From Candidatus Babeliales bacterium (GTDB lineage Bacteria; Babelota; Babeliae; Babelales; Vermiphilaceae): a stretch of DNA of 64,000 bases. The translations under genes and the position numbers were made by a program. Under the pieces are notes generated by a model. It ran no database searches. It was not told where the DNA came from and saw nothing but the letters and a program-made list of their open reading frames with translations. How positions within the stretch are numbered: the stretch's first letter is position 1; every line of letters starts with the position of its first letter. This document shows, in pieces, positions 26,804-34,493 of the stretch. The stretch covers positions 36,282-100,281 of the forward strand of contig JAGVLK010000008.1 in assembly GCA_020049835.1 (NCBI GenBank), read 5' to 3'.

Positions 26804-27382
26804 ATGCAGATGAATACATATATGGTATGTGCAACATTCATGATGTTAATAATATCAGCAGGACAACTGTTTGGGGCAGCATCAAGCGATGATAAAATTA
26901 TAATAACAGCTGAAAGACCAGCCATCAAAGGCAGAAGCGTCGATTCATTTCCTACACAAGTTGATATATTGCCTGATAATGTTCAAGATTTGCAAATTGC
27001 CTATTTGCCTAATTCACCGTTGGATAGATTGAGAGTCGTCCCGGGTCAGTCTACGGGGCTGATTTATTTTGGAGGACGTCATTATTTTCTAGAGGCTCAA
27101 GCTCCTATACAACCATCGCCGCTCAAAATGGTAAGGATTGGTCAACTCTTGAATGCACGCCAAAATGACGAATTCGATAGAACATGGCTTAAAATGTGTG
27201 TTGATGGTGATGGTATAGCTGCGTTTGTACTTGATCAACGTAATGAACCAAGCAGTTCATCAGCGACATTTAAAGTTGATGCAGAAATTTTGGCAGCTTT
27301 GCTTATAGCTGCATGCCAAAATAAACGGAATGTAGAAACAGCGCTCGGCCATCTACCCTCAACAAGATTTCGCTCGCAGTAG
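26804..27382 (+). CDS. Exported IGQ-motif protein, family member 3, possibly ended early by TAG
   Basis: A 192-residue protein with a signal peptide (MVCATFMMLIISAGQLFGAA), YLPNSPLDRLRVV and VRIGQLLNARQ, in which NANP of the paralogues is NARQ. The frame ends at TAG 27380-27382 straight after FRSQ, but continues open for a further 50 codons to TAA 27533-27535 (start VPSVVQAEVTHEAGDG). The paralogues' LG-x-LFG-x-x-x-P-x-RMD end is missing. Either this is a nonsense mutation, the stop is read through, or the tail is unrelated. No terminator like those of its sisters follows. Confidence 0.7.
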   Translation: MQMNTYMVCATFMMLIISAGQLFGAASSDDKIIITAERPAIKGRSVDSFPTQVDILPDNVQDLQIAYLPNSPLDRLRVVPGQSTGLIYFGGRHYFLEAQAPIQPSPLKMVRIGQLLNARQNDEFDRTWLKMCVDGDGIAAFVLDQRNEPSSSSATFKVDAEILAALLIAACQNKRNVETALGHLPSTRFRSQ

Positions 27383-27535
27383 GTACCATCAGTTGTACAG
27401 GCAGAAGTAACGCATGAGGCTGGAGATGGAGAAGCGAATGATCAAGAAACACAACCGGTTCATCCTCGCGTAAGAAGGCAGTCAGCTGCTCCGGTTATTG
27501 CGAGTGTGCGACAAGAATATTGTAATTTACTTTAA
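27383..27535 (+). pseudogene. In-frame extension beyond the TAG of the 26804 gene
   Basis: Fifty sense codons follow the TAG in the same frame before TAA. The encoded stretch is hydrophilic, acidic then basic (VTHEAGDGEANDQETQ, HPRVRRQSAAP), and looks like protein rather than random translation. It has no start codon of its own, so it would be made only by readthrough, or it is the remnant of a longer ancestral protein. Confidence 0.4.
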
Positions 27536-27608
27536 ATGATTGCCCTTTAATGCTTCAGCTTGTTAATCTATAGTTGTCGAGCATGCACATAATAAAAAGA
27601 GGTTATAT

Positions 27609-28136
27609 ATGAAGAGGTTATATCTTTCTATTGGGTTAATGTTGGCGGCGCTAACTTTATATGCACTTGAGCAGGAAAATGCATCACCCAATATCAAAGC
27701 CGGCGGACAACCGACCATATCTATCGAAAACAAAACGAACGAAGATTTTATTGTGTATGGAGATTTTACCGTAAAGGCTTCTCTGCTTAAAAAAGATGCA
27801 CATATACAATTAACATTTACGCAAGATATACACAAAACGGGGCCGGAGCTCATGTTTGTGCGCCCTAATGATCTGATTTTGTATGCAAATCACCCGGACA
27901 TGGTGGAAAAAGTTTTGCACACTACTGAACCAAAAGTGCAACGTCTGGGCACTGTTCTGGCAGCACACGTAAAGAAGCATGTTTATTTTATGCTGGAAGC
28001 AGTCAGTGGTTTGCGCAAAGGTTTTTATAAAGCAGTTGCAGGTGATCGCATCACCTTAGAGCCTGGTGATGTTGCACAGGTAGTTGGAAAAACAGATTTT
28101 CCGCATAAGTTCCGTTTAAAAATGATTAACGGCTAA
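27609..28136 (+). CDS. Exported protein, unknown function
   Basis: A 175-residue protein with a signal peptide (KRLYLSIGLMLAALTLYAL). The mature chain is beta-rich (PTISIENKTNEDFIVYGDFT, ITLEPGDVAQVVG) and has no Cys, suggesting a small beta-sandwich. No family is recognised. AGAGG precedes the ATG. The phytase-like lipoprotein gene begins 15 nt after its stop, so they probably form an operon. Confidence 0.7.
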   Translation: MKRLYLSIGLMLAALTLYALEQENASPNIKAGGQPTISIENKTNEDFIVYGDFTVKASLLKKDAHIQLTFTQDIHKTGPELMFVRPNDLILYANHPDMVEKVLHTTEPKVQRLGTVLAAHVKKHVYFMLEAVSGLRKGFYKAVAGDRITLEPGDVAQVVGKTDFPHKFRLKMING

Positions 28137-28151
28137 AAAGTTGGATGATAC

Positions 28152-29192
28152 ATGTATCTACGTTTATCCTTTATTGGGTTAATGCTTGTCTGTTTGCCTG
28201 CATGTTGGCAACCAGCATCCGAGCATGTTGTTATTCAAGAAACATTTATGACGCAGGGCAATAAAACGGACGATATAGATTCACCTGCAGTGTGGCATGG
28301 TCCACAGGGGCAACATTGGCTTATCGCCACATCAAAATCTGCCGATAAACTTTTTATCTACGATGCAGCAACCGGTGATGTAATTAAAACATTTGGCAGC
28401 AGCGGCACCGGCCCGGGGCATTTTAAACGTCCTAATGGTATTGCGGTGGTGGATGATCTGGCATTTATAGTTGAACGAGATAATAAACGTATGCAGATAC
28501 TCCATCTGCCCACGATGCAACTATGTGGCATGACGCAGGGTGATCTGCAACATCCGTATGGCATCGCAGTTGTGCAGCATGCATTACGTACCTATGATGT
28601 ATATATTACCGATAATCCCGGCCCCAAAAATGCAGAGACTGCAAAAAAAATATATCAGTATCGCGTTGTGCGTGCAGCAGGTGGTTGCTCTATTAATCTT
28701 GTGCGTATCTTTGGTGATGAAAGCGGCCCGGGTGCATTGTGGAAAGTGGAATCAATTGCTGCAGATCCGGCATATAACCGCTTATTTATTGCAGATGAAC
28801 ATGCGGCGCATAAAGATATAAAAATCTACACGCTTGATGGCAACTTTACCGGCATCATTTTAGGAACCGATCTTTTTAAAACAGAACCGGAAGGTATCGC
28901 ACTGTATCCATCTACGGATATTGATGGTTATATTGTCGCTACTGATCAAGATCGTGTTAATAATATTTTCTGGTTGTTCGATCGTGCAACGTTGGCAGAA
29001 AAAGGATCGTTTACCGGTGCAGTTGTGCGCAATACTGACGGCATTGCACTTACCCACACATCATTTGGACCATTTGCAGAAGGCGCACTGTATGCCGTGC
29101 ATGATGATGGTACTGTCGGTGCATTTGATTGGGCAACAATTATTAAACATGCGGTGATGCGCGATCGGTTAGATAAAGATCGGTGTGATTAG
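28152..29192 (+). CDS. Beta-propeller phytase-like lipoprotein
   Basis: A 346-residue protein with a lipoprotein-like signal (MLVCLPAC, Cys about 17). The body is a six-bladed propeller like 3-phytases: DIDSPAVWHGPQGQHWLIAT, GHFKRPNGIAVVDDLAFIVE, WKVESIAADPAYNRLFIADE, TEPEGIALYPSTD and NTDGIALTH, giving the acidic calcium-site pattern. Beta-propeller phytases release phosphate from inositol phosphates; a host-derived inositol phosphate substrate would be plausible but is inference. A general NHL/SMP-30 type propeller is the alternative. Confidence 0.75.
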   Translation: MYLRLSFIGLMLVCLPACWQPASEHVVIQETFMTQGNKTDDIDSPAVWHGPQGQHWLIATSKSADKLFIYDAATGDVIKTFGSSGTGPGHFKRPNGIAVVDDLAFIVERDNKRMQILHLPTMQLCGMTQGDLQHPYGIAVVQHALRTYDVYITDNPGPKNAETAKKIYQYRVVRAAGGCSINLVRIFGDESGPGALWKVESIAADPAYNRLFIADEHAAHKDIKIYTLDGNFTGIILGTDLFKTEPEGIALYPSTDIDGYIVATDQDRVNNIFWLFDRATLAEKGSFTGAVVRNTDGIALTHTSFGPFAEGALYAVHDDGTVGAFDWATIIKHAVMRDRLDKDRCD

Positions 29193-29197
29193 TACTT

Positions 29198-29252
29198 AAT
29201 TGACCCGTCTTCGCTCGTTGAGCTACGCCGAGGCAGGCCCGTCTTCGCTTCC
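29198..29252. repeat. REP-like palindrome, left of the IS110 element
   Basis: AATTGACCCGTCTTCGCTC...CGCCGAGGCAGGC shares the AATTGACCC start and GC(C)AGGC core of the repeats at 30490, 33284 and 33376. It is cut short where the IS element begins. Confidence 0.6.
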
Positions 29253-29332
29253 AGCTTGTATGTTAAAGAGTAGCTAGTTTTTAGATTATTTAGGTAGTCT
29301 AAGATTGGTTATTTTTTAATATCGATTGTTAA

Positions 29333-29462
29333 GGTAGCTGATAGATCTCGTGCAAAGCTAGGTTGCGAGAACCGTGACGAAGATTGAGACTATCAGCCAC
29401 ATAAAAATACCTCGAACAATCACTTGAGATGTGTTGAGCACAATCTCGCATGGCTACAAGCC
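29333..29462 (+). ncRNA. Candidate bridge RNA in the IS110 left end
   Basis: The region folds into separate hairpins: an 8-bp outer stem GCTGATAG/CTATCAGC (29337-29344 with 29390-29397) enclosing TCTCG/CGAGA (29346-29350 with 29366-29370); a second stem GAGATGTG/CAC-A-ATCTC (29426-29433 with 29439-29447) around TTGAG; and a small GGCT/AGCC stem just before the transposase ribosome-binding site. IS110-group elements are known to carry a bridge RNA in this place with one target and one donor loop. Assignment is from position and fold only. Confidence 0.4.
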
Positions 29463-29473
29463 GGAGGAATTTT

Positions 29474-30418
29474 ATGAAGACTATAACAAAAATATGTGTA
29501 GGTGTCGATATTGGAAAAGATAACTTGGACACACACTCTGGTTCATCGGGACAACACCTTAGGATCTCTAATAAAAAAGCTGAGATAAAAGCGTTTGTTA
29601 AGAATTTGAAGAAGAACTACGATGAAATAATAATCGGGTGTGAAGCTTCGGGTGGCTATGAAAAATTGCTGGCAGAGGTTCTACAAGAAGAATCTCTGAA
29701 GTTGTGGATTATTGATCCCAGGCGTATAAAAGGTTTTATTATTGCAAGCGGGTGCAGGAGCAAAACTGATAAAATTGATGCTAAAAAAATTGCTGAATTT
29801 CTTACTCAGAATACACCTGAGCATGAGATAATTAATAAAACCCAAAATGAATGCAAAATTCAGGCTCTTGTAAATCGAAAGCAAGATTTAACAAAAATTT
29901 TGGGAGCTGAGAAGACTCGTCTAAAACATCCTTCACACGCATTATCTATAAAAAGCATAGAAAAGTTTATCAAGATTTTAAACGAAGAAATTAAGATGAT
30001 TGATAAACAAATTCAAGCAATAATCAAAACAGATGAAAACCTAGCGAAAAGCTCAAAAATATTAGAATCGATTCCTGGGATCGGCGAATTCTCGGCAGCA
30101 GTGCTCTTATCATTTGCCCCAGAGCTCGGTAAGATTAATAAAAAAGAAGCTTCAGCGCTTATAGGTGTTTGCCCTTATGATAATGAAAGTGGCACATATA
30201 AAGGGAAAAAATTCATTAAAGGCGGTAGAACGGTTCCGCGGAATGTCCTTTATATGTGCGCGTTAACAACAATTAAATATAACCTTGTTTTTAAAGCATT
30301 TTATGAGGGTCTGAGAGCTAAAGGAAAGGCATTTAAAGTAGCAATTGTAGCGGTTATGCATAAGTTAGTTATTCTTGCTAATTCGCTTTTGAAAAAGGGT
30401 GAACTGTGTAAAGTTTGA
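29474..30418 (+). CDS. IS110-family transposase
   Basis: A 314-residue recombinase from ATG 29474, preceded by GGAGG at 29463-29467. The N-terminal RuvC-like DEDD domain is complete: Asp in GVDIGKDNLD, Glu in IIGCEASGGYE, and Asp pair in KTDKIDAKKIAEF. The C-terminal Tnp domain has ESIPGIGEFSAAVLLSF (helix-hairpin-helix) and NESGTYKGKKFIKGGRTVPRN, which holds the conserved Ser-Gly. No stop or frameshift interrupts it, so the element may be active. These enzymes move DNA as circles using RNA guidance. Confidence 0.93.
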   Translation: MKTITKICVGVDIGKDNLDTHSGSSGQHLRISNKKAEIKAFVKNLKKNYDEIIIGCEASGGYEKLLAEVLQEESLKLWIIDPRRIKGFIIASGCRSKTDKIDAKKIAEFLTQNTPEHEIINKTQNECKIQALVNRKQDLTKILGAEKTRLKHPSHALSIKSIEKFIKILNEEIKMIDKQIQAIIKTDENLAKSSKILESIPGIGEFSAAVLLSFAPELGKINKKEASALIGVCPYDNESGTYKGKKFIKGGRTVPRNVLYMCALTTIKYNLVFKAFYEGLRAKGKAFKVAIVAVMHKLVILANSLLKKGELCKV

Positions 30419-30464
30419 AATTATCAAAAAATTTAAAATTTATTGACTTTTAACACAATCACTT

Positions 30465-30545
30465 CGTCGGGCAGGCAACAAGGATGCATTAATTGACCCA
30501 GCCGTCGCTTTCAGCTATGGCGGGCAGGCGAAGAAAAAAACGAAA
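30465..30545. repeat. REP-like palindrome, right of the IS110 element
   Basis: Two partial units: CGTCGGGCAGGCAACAAGGATG, matching the end of the repeat at 33341-33362, and AATTGACCCAGCCGTCGC...GGCGGGCAGGCGAAG, matching 33376 onward. The second unit leads directly into the promoter of the 30623 gene. Confidence 0.65.
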
Positions 30546-30546
30546 A

Positions 30547-30574
30547 TTGACAAGTTGTGGCCATAGGTTATCCT
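30547..30574 (+). promoter_or_regulatory. Promoter of the 30623 gene
   Basis: TTGACA (30547-30552), a 16-nt spacer and TATCCT (30569-30574). The same promoter with the same spacing recurs at 33477-33504. A 42-nt leader (30579-30620) with TAGGGG as ribosome-binding site follows and is also found before the genes at 33553 and 34494. Confidence 0.7.
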
Positions 30575-30622
30575 ACATATCAATAGTTACACAATTTAAT
30601 TATTTTTCTGTAGGGGTTGATT

Positions 30623-31726
30623 ATGCTGAATAGATTACAAAATATGCGTGTATCATTCATGATGGCACTGATAGTTGCAGGAATTAATGGTGCAAGTACG
30701 AAACCAAGTATAGTAGTGCTTGGCGAATCATCGCATGGCTCAATGACACGAAGCCGTTCCATGTCAGATATTGCAGGTACGATCGCAAGCAAGGATAAGA
30801 TTCAACATGCAGCTGCATTACGGTTACCATTTTTTTATCCTGATCCGGCAAACCCTGTTCCACTTTCAGATTGTATGCAAACAATAAAAAATGCAGAAAC
30901 TGATTCTGGCTCATTAATATTAAAAACTATGTATGGCAGTAAAGAAGTATTGCTTTCTCCCGATGCTATTTTGAATGAATCAATGCCGTATGCGGGATCG
31001 ATTTTTTATATTAGTTGGGGACGCTTTATTGCGGGCATGATGCCATCGATGCTGGCAATTGCGGCGGGCAGCTATTTTGAATACGATATAAAGAAAGTTA
31101 GTCATGTTGCGGTTCTTTTGAGTTGTCTGCCAATTTGTTTTGGTGTGTATGGCGGTGCGCAGAAAGTTACTATTCCATGGGACAATTTCAATAAAAAAAA
31201 GAAGAGTGTGCATAACAAACTCAATGCAAAGTTGGAGCAATGTATAACCATCGATAGTCAAAGATCCTGTTTAATTAATAATGAATCTATTCCAGCAGGC
31301 AAGCGATTGAGTGCGCTCACTGATCCTACGTTTGCAACTGAGGTTCATGATCTATTCATGGAAACAAAAGATGAAACTAAGATTGATGAGGTTAGAGCTC
31401 ATAATGGACGTTTAGCATATAATCTGCGCAGAGTTATTGATAGCGTACATACTGACGTTCCACGACCTTACGAAGGGCGTTACACTCGACTGCAGATGTC
31501 TGAGCTTGATGAACATGTAGTTGATCCGGTTAATCCGGATAGATACCGCGATTATTCCTCACGATTTTTGCAAACTTTAAGGCTCAATTGGATGAAATTC
31601 CAATGTGATCAGGAAAATAGATATCGTTACGAAAAAAATAACAAGGCTTTGGGATGGGGCTTGGGTGGCGTCGCAGGCATCGCACTTGCTTTCAAGTACT
31701 TTGATACTTTTATGCCGCAGGCTTAG
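30623..31726 (+). CDS. Exported TM-hairpin protein A1
   Basis: A 367-residue protein from ATG 30623, six nt after AGGGG; a TTG at 30617 would be too close to it. The signal peptide (MRVSFMMALIVAGINGAST) matches that of A2 at 33553. A membrane hairpin (FIAGMMPSMLAIAAGSYF and VAVLLSCLPICFGVYG) is followed by a charged helical part, NGRLAYNLRRVIDSVHTDVPR and a C-terminal hydrophobic segment (LGWGLGGVAGIALAF). It resembles the 5566 protein over its second half. Function unknown. A hairpin terminator lies 30 nt after the stop. Confidence 0.78.
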   Translation: MLNRLQNMRVSFMMALIVAGINGASTKPSIVVLGESSHGSMTRSRSMSDIAGTIASKDKIQHAAALRLPFFYPDPANPVPLSDCMQTIKNAETDSGSLILKTMYGSKEVLLSPDAILNESMPYAGSIFYISWGRFIAGMMPSMLAIAAGSYFEYDIKKVSHVAVLLSCLPICFGVYGGAQKVTIPWDNFNKKKKSVHNKLNAKLEQCITIDSQRSCLINNESIPAGKRLSALTDPTFATEVHDLFMETKDETKIDEVRAHNGRLAYNLRRVIDSVHTDVPRPYEGRYTRLQMSELDEHVVDPVNPDRYRDYSSRFLQTLRLNWMKFQCDQENRYRYEKNNKALGWGLGGVAGIALAFKYFDTFMPQA

Positions 31727-31756
31727 ATTCTCAACATAGTATGTAGTATAATGTAT

Positions 31757-31786
31757 GGAGCAGGTTATTATATGATAATCTGCTCC
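31757..31786 (+). terminator. Hairpin terminator after A1
   Basis: GGAGCAGGTTAT and ATAATCTGCTCC form a 12-bp stem with one G-T pair over TATATG, followed by ATTTTAT. A similar hairpin (34418-34447) follows A2, another trace of unit duplication. Confidence 0.6.
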
Positions 31787-31808
31787 ATTTTATATATAAG
31801 GGGTTGAT

Positions 31809-33263
31809 TTGCAGTTGAAAACAACAATATATTTTTGTCTACGCATACCAGCGTTATTTTTATTGAGCATGCATGTATGTATATTTGGTGCGGTGATTGA
31901 GCAATCATCTGCAGCTACATCGCAACCATCTGCGGAATATAGATTTTTAAAAGGTCAATATGGTCTTGATATTGTCGCTCAAAAGAACGATCAAGAAATT
32001 GTTGGTACTCTTGCAATAAAAAAAAAGTTAGCAAATTTTAGCTTTGAGCGTACGACTTATGGTCATACAGCGGCGATTCGACTAAGGGATCCTGCGCAAG
32101 AAGAGGTAGAGTTGGGTGTGCATCCTGAAATACGCTTAGTAAATTGTGCTTATAGTTTGCCATTTTCAAATTTGGATACCTACGTGCAGCATTTTCCACG
32201 TCTACAATATGCGGACTTTCTTGAAAACCATCCATGTGTCCAAAATTGGAAAGTTGCTACTATGACATTGAATGATCCCAACGTATTATCATTTGATGCT
32301 CCATTTCTCTATTCTGAAAATTCATTAAATTGGAAGAATTTGCTCTTGCCGTGGTCAGTCTCTGTGATACCACGAACATTTGATCTGCGTGATAGCGATT
32401 TGAGTGCCTGGCTACTTACGGTAAAGCGGCAAGGATTAGGGCAAGGAGTGCGACTGGTGGTTTCTCCTCAAGATGGAGAAAAAGTTTTCCATCAAAAAAT
32501 GGGTTCGCATTGCCCTACATGGCGAGCGATTGTTGATACCTGTTATAAATATCGCTACGCACTGGCGGCTGCAGGAGTTGTAGGTGCGGCGCTCTGGAAT
32601 CTGCAACGTTGGCATCCGGAGTTGATGGCACAACGGGAGAGTGCCATCGCCCGTTGGCAAGATGCTATAACTAGGCAAGAGGCGCATATTGCATATTTGC
32701 AAGGAATTATTGATTACGCACAAGGTAAGGCAGAAGGTGCATTCACCAAAGAACAGATATATGCTGCATGTACTAATATTGATTCAGCGAAAAACCAGTT
32801 AACTGATCTGGGGTGTAGACCTTTGGCAGCACCATTTGGTCAAGCAGGGATATTTGAGTTTCTTTCAGTTTTTTTGTATAAGCGTTGCAGGTTGTTAGGT
32901 ATAGCATTAGATGCGATATTTACATCATCTACATCAATACTGAAAGCATGGGCTGTTACGTGGTATATGCATGTATATTGTAATTTTGCCGGATATAGGC
33001 CATATGTGGAATCGGAACTCAGAAAATACGATTCTGAGCATTTAATAGCTTGTGCAGGAAGTTTTAGCAAACTTTGCCCATGTTATGATTTCTTCGACGG
33101 CGGCGGTATAAACTACTGCAAACGAATTGTAATGCATCCTGATGATGCAGCACCTATGGTTGCGCACAACCGTAAAATTGCTGCAGGGTTGGTGGGAGCG
33201 CCGATTCTTTTGCTCGCTGGACATTATGCGTATAAGAAGTTGCTGTCCGCAAAAACTAATTAA
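31809..33263 (+). CDS. Exported TM protein B1 (TTG start)
   Basis: A 484-residue protein. TTG 31809 is taken as the start because it sits where ATG sits after the GGGGTTGATT leader of A1 and A2, 5 nt after AGGGG, and directly before the signal peptide (TTIYFCLRIPALFLLSM). A hydrophobic segment at about 248-262 precedes a coiled coil (RESAIARWQDAITRQEAHIA), a Cys-rich stretch and a C-terminal hydrophobic segment (AAGLVGAPILLLAGHYAY). The signal peptide matches B2 at 34494. No known domain. Confidence 0.72.
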   Translation: MQLKTTIYFCLRIPALFLLSMHVCIFGAVIEQSSAATSQPSAEYRFLKGQYGLDIVAQKNDQEIVGTLAIKKKLANFSFERTTYGHTAAIRLRDPAQEEVELGVHPEIRLVNCAYSLPFSNLDTYVQHFPRLQYADFLENHPCVQNWKVATMTLNDPNVLSFDAPFLYSENSLNWKNLLLPWSVSVIPRTFDLRDSDLSAWLLTVKRQGLGQGVRLVVSPQDGEKVFHQKMGSHCPTWRAIVDTCYKYRYALAAAGVVGAALWNLQRWHPELMAQRESAIARWQDAITRQEAHIAYLQGIIDYAQGKAEGAFTKEQIYAACTNIDSAKNQLTDLGCRPLAAPFGQAGIFEFLSVFLYKRCRLLGIALDAIFTSSTSILKAWAVTWYMHVYCNFAGYRPYVESELRKYDSEHLIACAGSFSKLCPCYDFFDGGGINYCKRIVMHPDDAAPMVAHNRKIAAGLVGAPILLLAGHYAYKKLLSAKTN

Positions 33264-33270
33264 CAAGAAT

Positions 33271-33463
33271 ATGGCACATGTAGAATTGACCCAGGCTTCG
33301 CGCGAGGCTTCCGACTTCGCCAAGGCTTCGATCGGACAGGTCGTCGGGCAACCATCAAGGATGTGGAACACGTAAAATTGACCCAGGCTTCGCTTTCAGC
33401 TTCGCCGAGGCACGCCCAGACTTCGCCAAGGCTTCGATCGAACAGGTCGTCGGGCAGGCGAAG
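33271..33463. repeat. Tandem REP-like repeats
   Basis: Two direct copies of about 90-100 nt (33271-33360 and 33361-33463), each beginning near AATTGACCCAGGCTTCGC and ending ACAGGTCGTCGGGCA. Internally they repeat CTTCGCCAAGGCTTCGATCG. The second copy continues into GGCGAAGAAAAAAAC and the A2 promoter, as at 30521-30545 for A1. Confidence 0.75.
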
Positions 33464-33476
33464 AAAAAAACTAAAA

Positions 33477-33504
33477 TTGACAGATTGTGGCCATCGGTTA
33501 TCCT
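33477..33504 (+). promoter_or_regulatory. Promoter of the 33553 gene
   Basis: TTGACA (33477-33482), 16-nt spacer, TATCCT (33499-33504): a copy of the A1 promoter. The block 33451-33563 matches 30521-30633 with about five mismatches in 113 nt. Confidence 0.7.
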
Positions 33505-33552
33505 ACATATCAATAGTTACACAATTTAATTATTTTTCTGTAGGGGTTGATT

Positions 33553-34389
33553 ATGTTGAATAGGTCACAACGTATGCGGTTATCACTTTTGATGTTAGTG
33601 ATAGTGGCTGGTATTAATGGTGCCAGCACAAGCGAGAGCAAAACTGGAACGGTTGCAGAATGTAGTAATCAGGAGGCACAACCTGTAGCCCTCTGGGGAT
33701 CGGAAGGTCGCCACATTGAAGATCGACATGACTCATCAAGAATAGTTTTTACATTTGCTGCAGGCTCGGAGTACGCAAATACAGAAAATGGTGGTCGCGC
33801 TGGTACTGTTGATTTGAATATTCTGAGAGGAAAAGTGCATATACCATATGCAGATTTATATTCACAGAAAGAAAGTGGATTTTGGAGATGTTTTTCGTAT
33901 ATATTTGGGCCATCAATAGCTTGCATAATAGGTGGGGTGTTTTTAAATGAACAAAAGAAGGCGCAACTGGTAGCTATGTTATTAGGTGGTTGTAGTGTTG
34001 CTATAGGATATCATAGATTGTTCACTTCGAATTCACATGTGACTGAAGAAGAAATAAACAAAGAGTTTCCTGATGAGTTCCGTTTGGCTAATTATGCTCA
34101 ACAAACCGAGTTTCTTAAAAACTACAGCACGTTGACAGTGTCTGAAATCGTTCCAGATGACCAAACGAACATTGACGCAATGCGTAAAAATCATTCTATT
34201 TTATCAGCAGCGATATCATTTATGCAGAAAGACACTGGTCAGCGAAATGAAAGTCTAAGGAATGAACATATACGTAGAAATATCGGCTATCGAAAAGGTA
34301 TGGAAGGCTTCGGTTTAATTATAGGGGGAGCGGCGAGTCTATTGACTGGTTATTTAGCAGGCAAAGTTGATATCACTTTAAAAAAATGA
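33553..34389 (+). CDS. Exported TM-hairpin protein A2
   Basis: A 278-residue paralogue of A1, starting at ATG 33553 (not TTG 33547). The signal peptide MRLSLLMLVIVAGINGAST is nearly that of A1, while the rest has diverged strongly. A membrane hairpin (FGPSIACIIGGVF and LVAMLLGGCSVAIGY), a short helical part, KNHSILSAAISFM and a C-terminal hydrophobic segment (GLIIGGAASLLTGYLAG) keep the family order. About 90 residues shorter than A1. Function unknown. Confidence 0.77.
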   Translation: MLNRSQRMRLSLLMLVIVAGINGASTSESKTGTVAECSNQEAQPVALWGSEGRHIEDRHDSSRIVFTFAAGSEYANTENGGRAGTVDLNILRGKVHIPYADLYSQKESGFWRCFSYIFGPSIACIIGGVFLNEQKKAQLVAMLLGGCSVAIGYHRLFTSNSHVTEEEINKEFPDEFRLANYAQQTEFLKNYSTLTVSEIVPDDQTNIDAMRKNHSILSAAISFMQKDTGQRNESLRNEHIRRNIGYRKGMEGFGLIIGGAASLLTGYLAGKVDITLKK

Positions 34390-34417
34390 AGTTCATTTAC
34401 GATATGATATAATTTCC

Positions 34418-34447
34418 GGAGCAGATTACCGCGTGATAATCTGTTCC
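34418..34447 (+). terminator. Hairpin after A2
   Basis: GGAGCAGATTA and ATAATCTGTTCC pair over CCGCGTG; homologous to the hairpin after A1. It has no T tract, so it may be a weak terminator or a processing site before B2, whose leader begins 2 nt later. Confidence 0.5.
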
Positions 34448-34493
34448 AATCAATAGTTACACAATTTAATTATTTTTCTGTAGGGGCTGATGC

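Larger units (their letters stand above)
29253..30462 (+). mobile_element. IS110-family insertion sequence (approximate ends)
   Basis: About 1.2 kb with one intact transposase gene, a ~220-nt structured non-coding left end and a short right end. REP-like sequence lies on both sides: the left part of a repeat ends near 29252 and a repeat resumes at about 30463 with TCGTCGGGCAGGC. IS110 elements have no long terminal inverted repeats, and none is visible. Ends are placed from where REP similarity stops and are accurate only to some tens of bases. Confidence 0.75.

Noticed and set aside
28152..29192. Cytosolic gluconolactonase/SMP-30
   Set aside because: The lipoprotein signal and the phytase-like D-x-P-A-V-W and E-P-E-G-I-A elements fit a beta-propeller phytase better, though the propeller class is not certain.
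30617..30622. TTG start for the A1 protein (and TTG 33547 for A2)
   Set aside because: The TTG lies immediately after the AGGGG site, whereas the ATG six nt later has proper spacing and begins the signal peptide.
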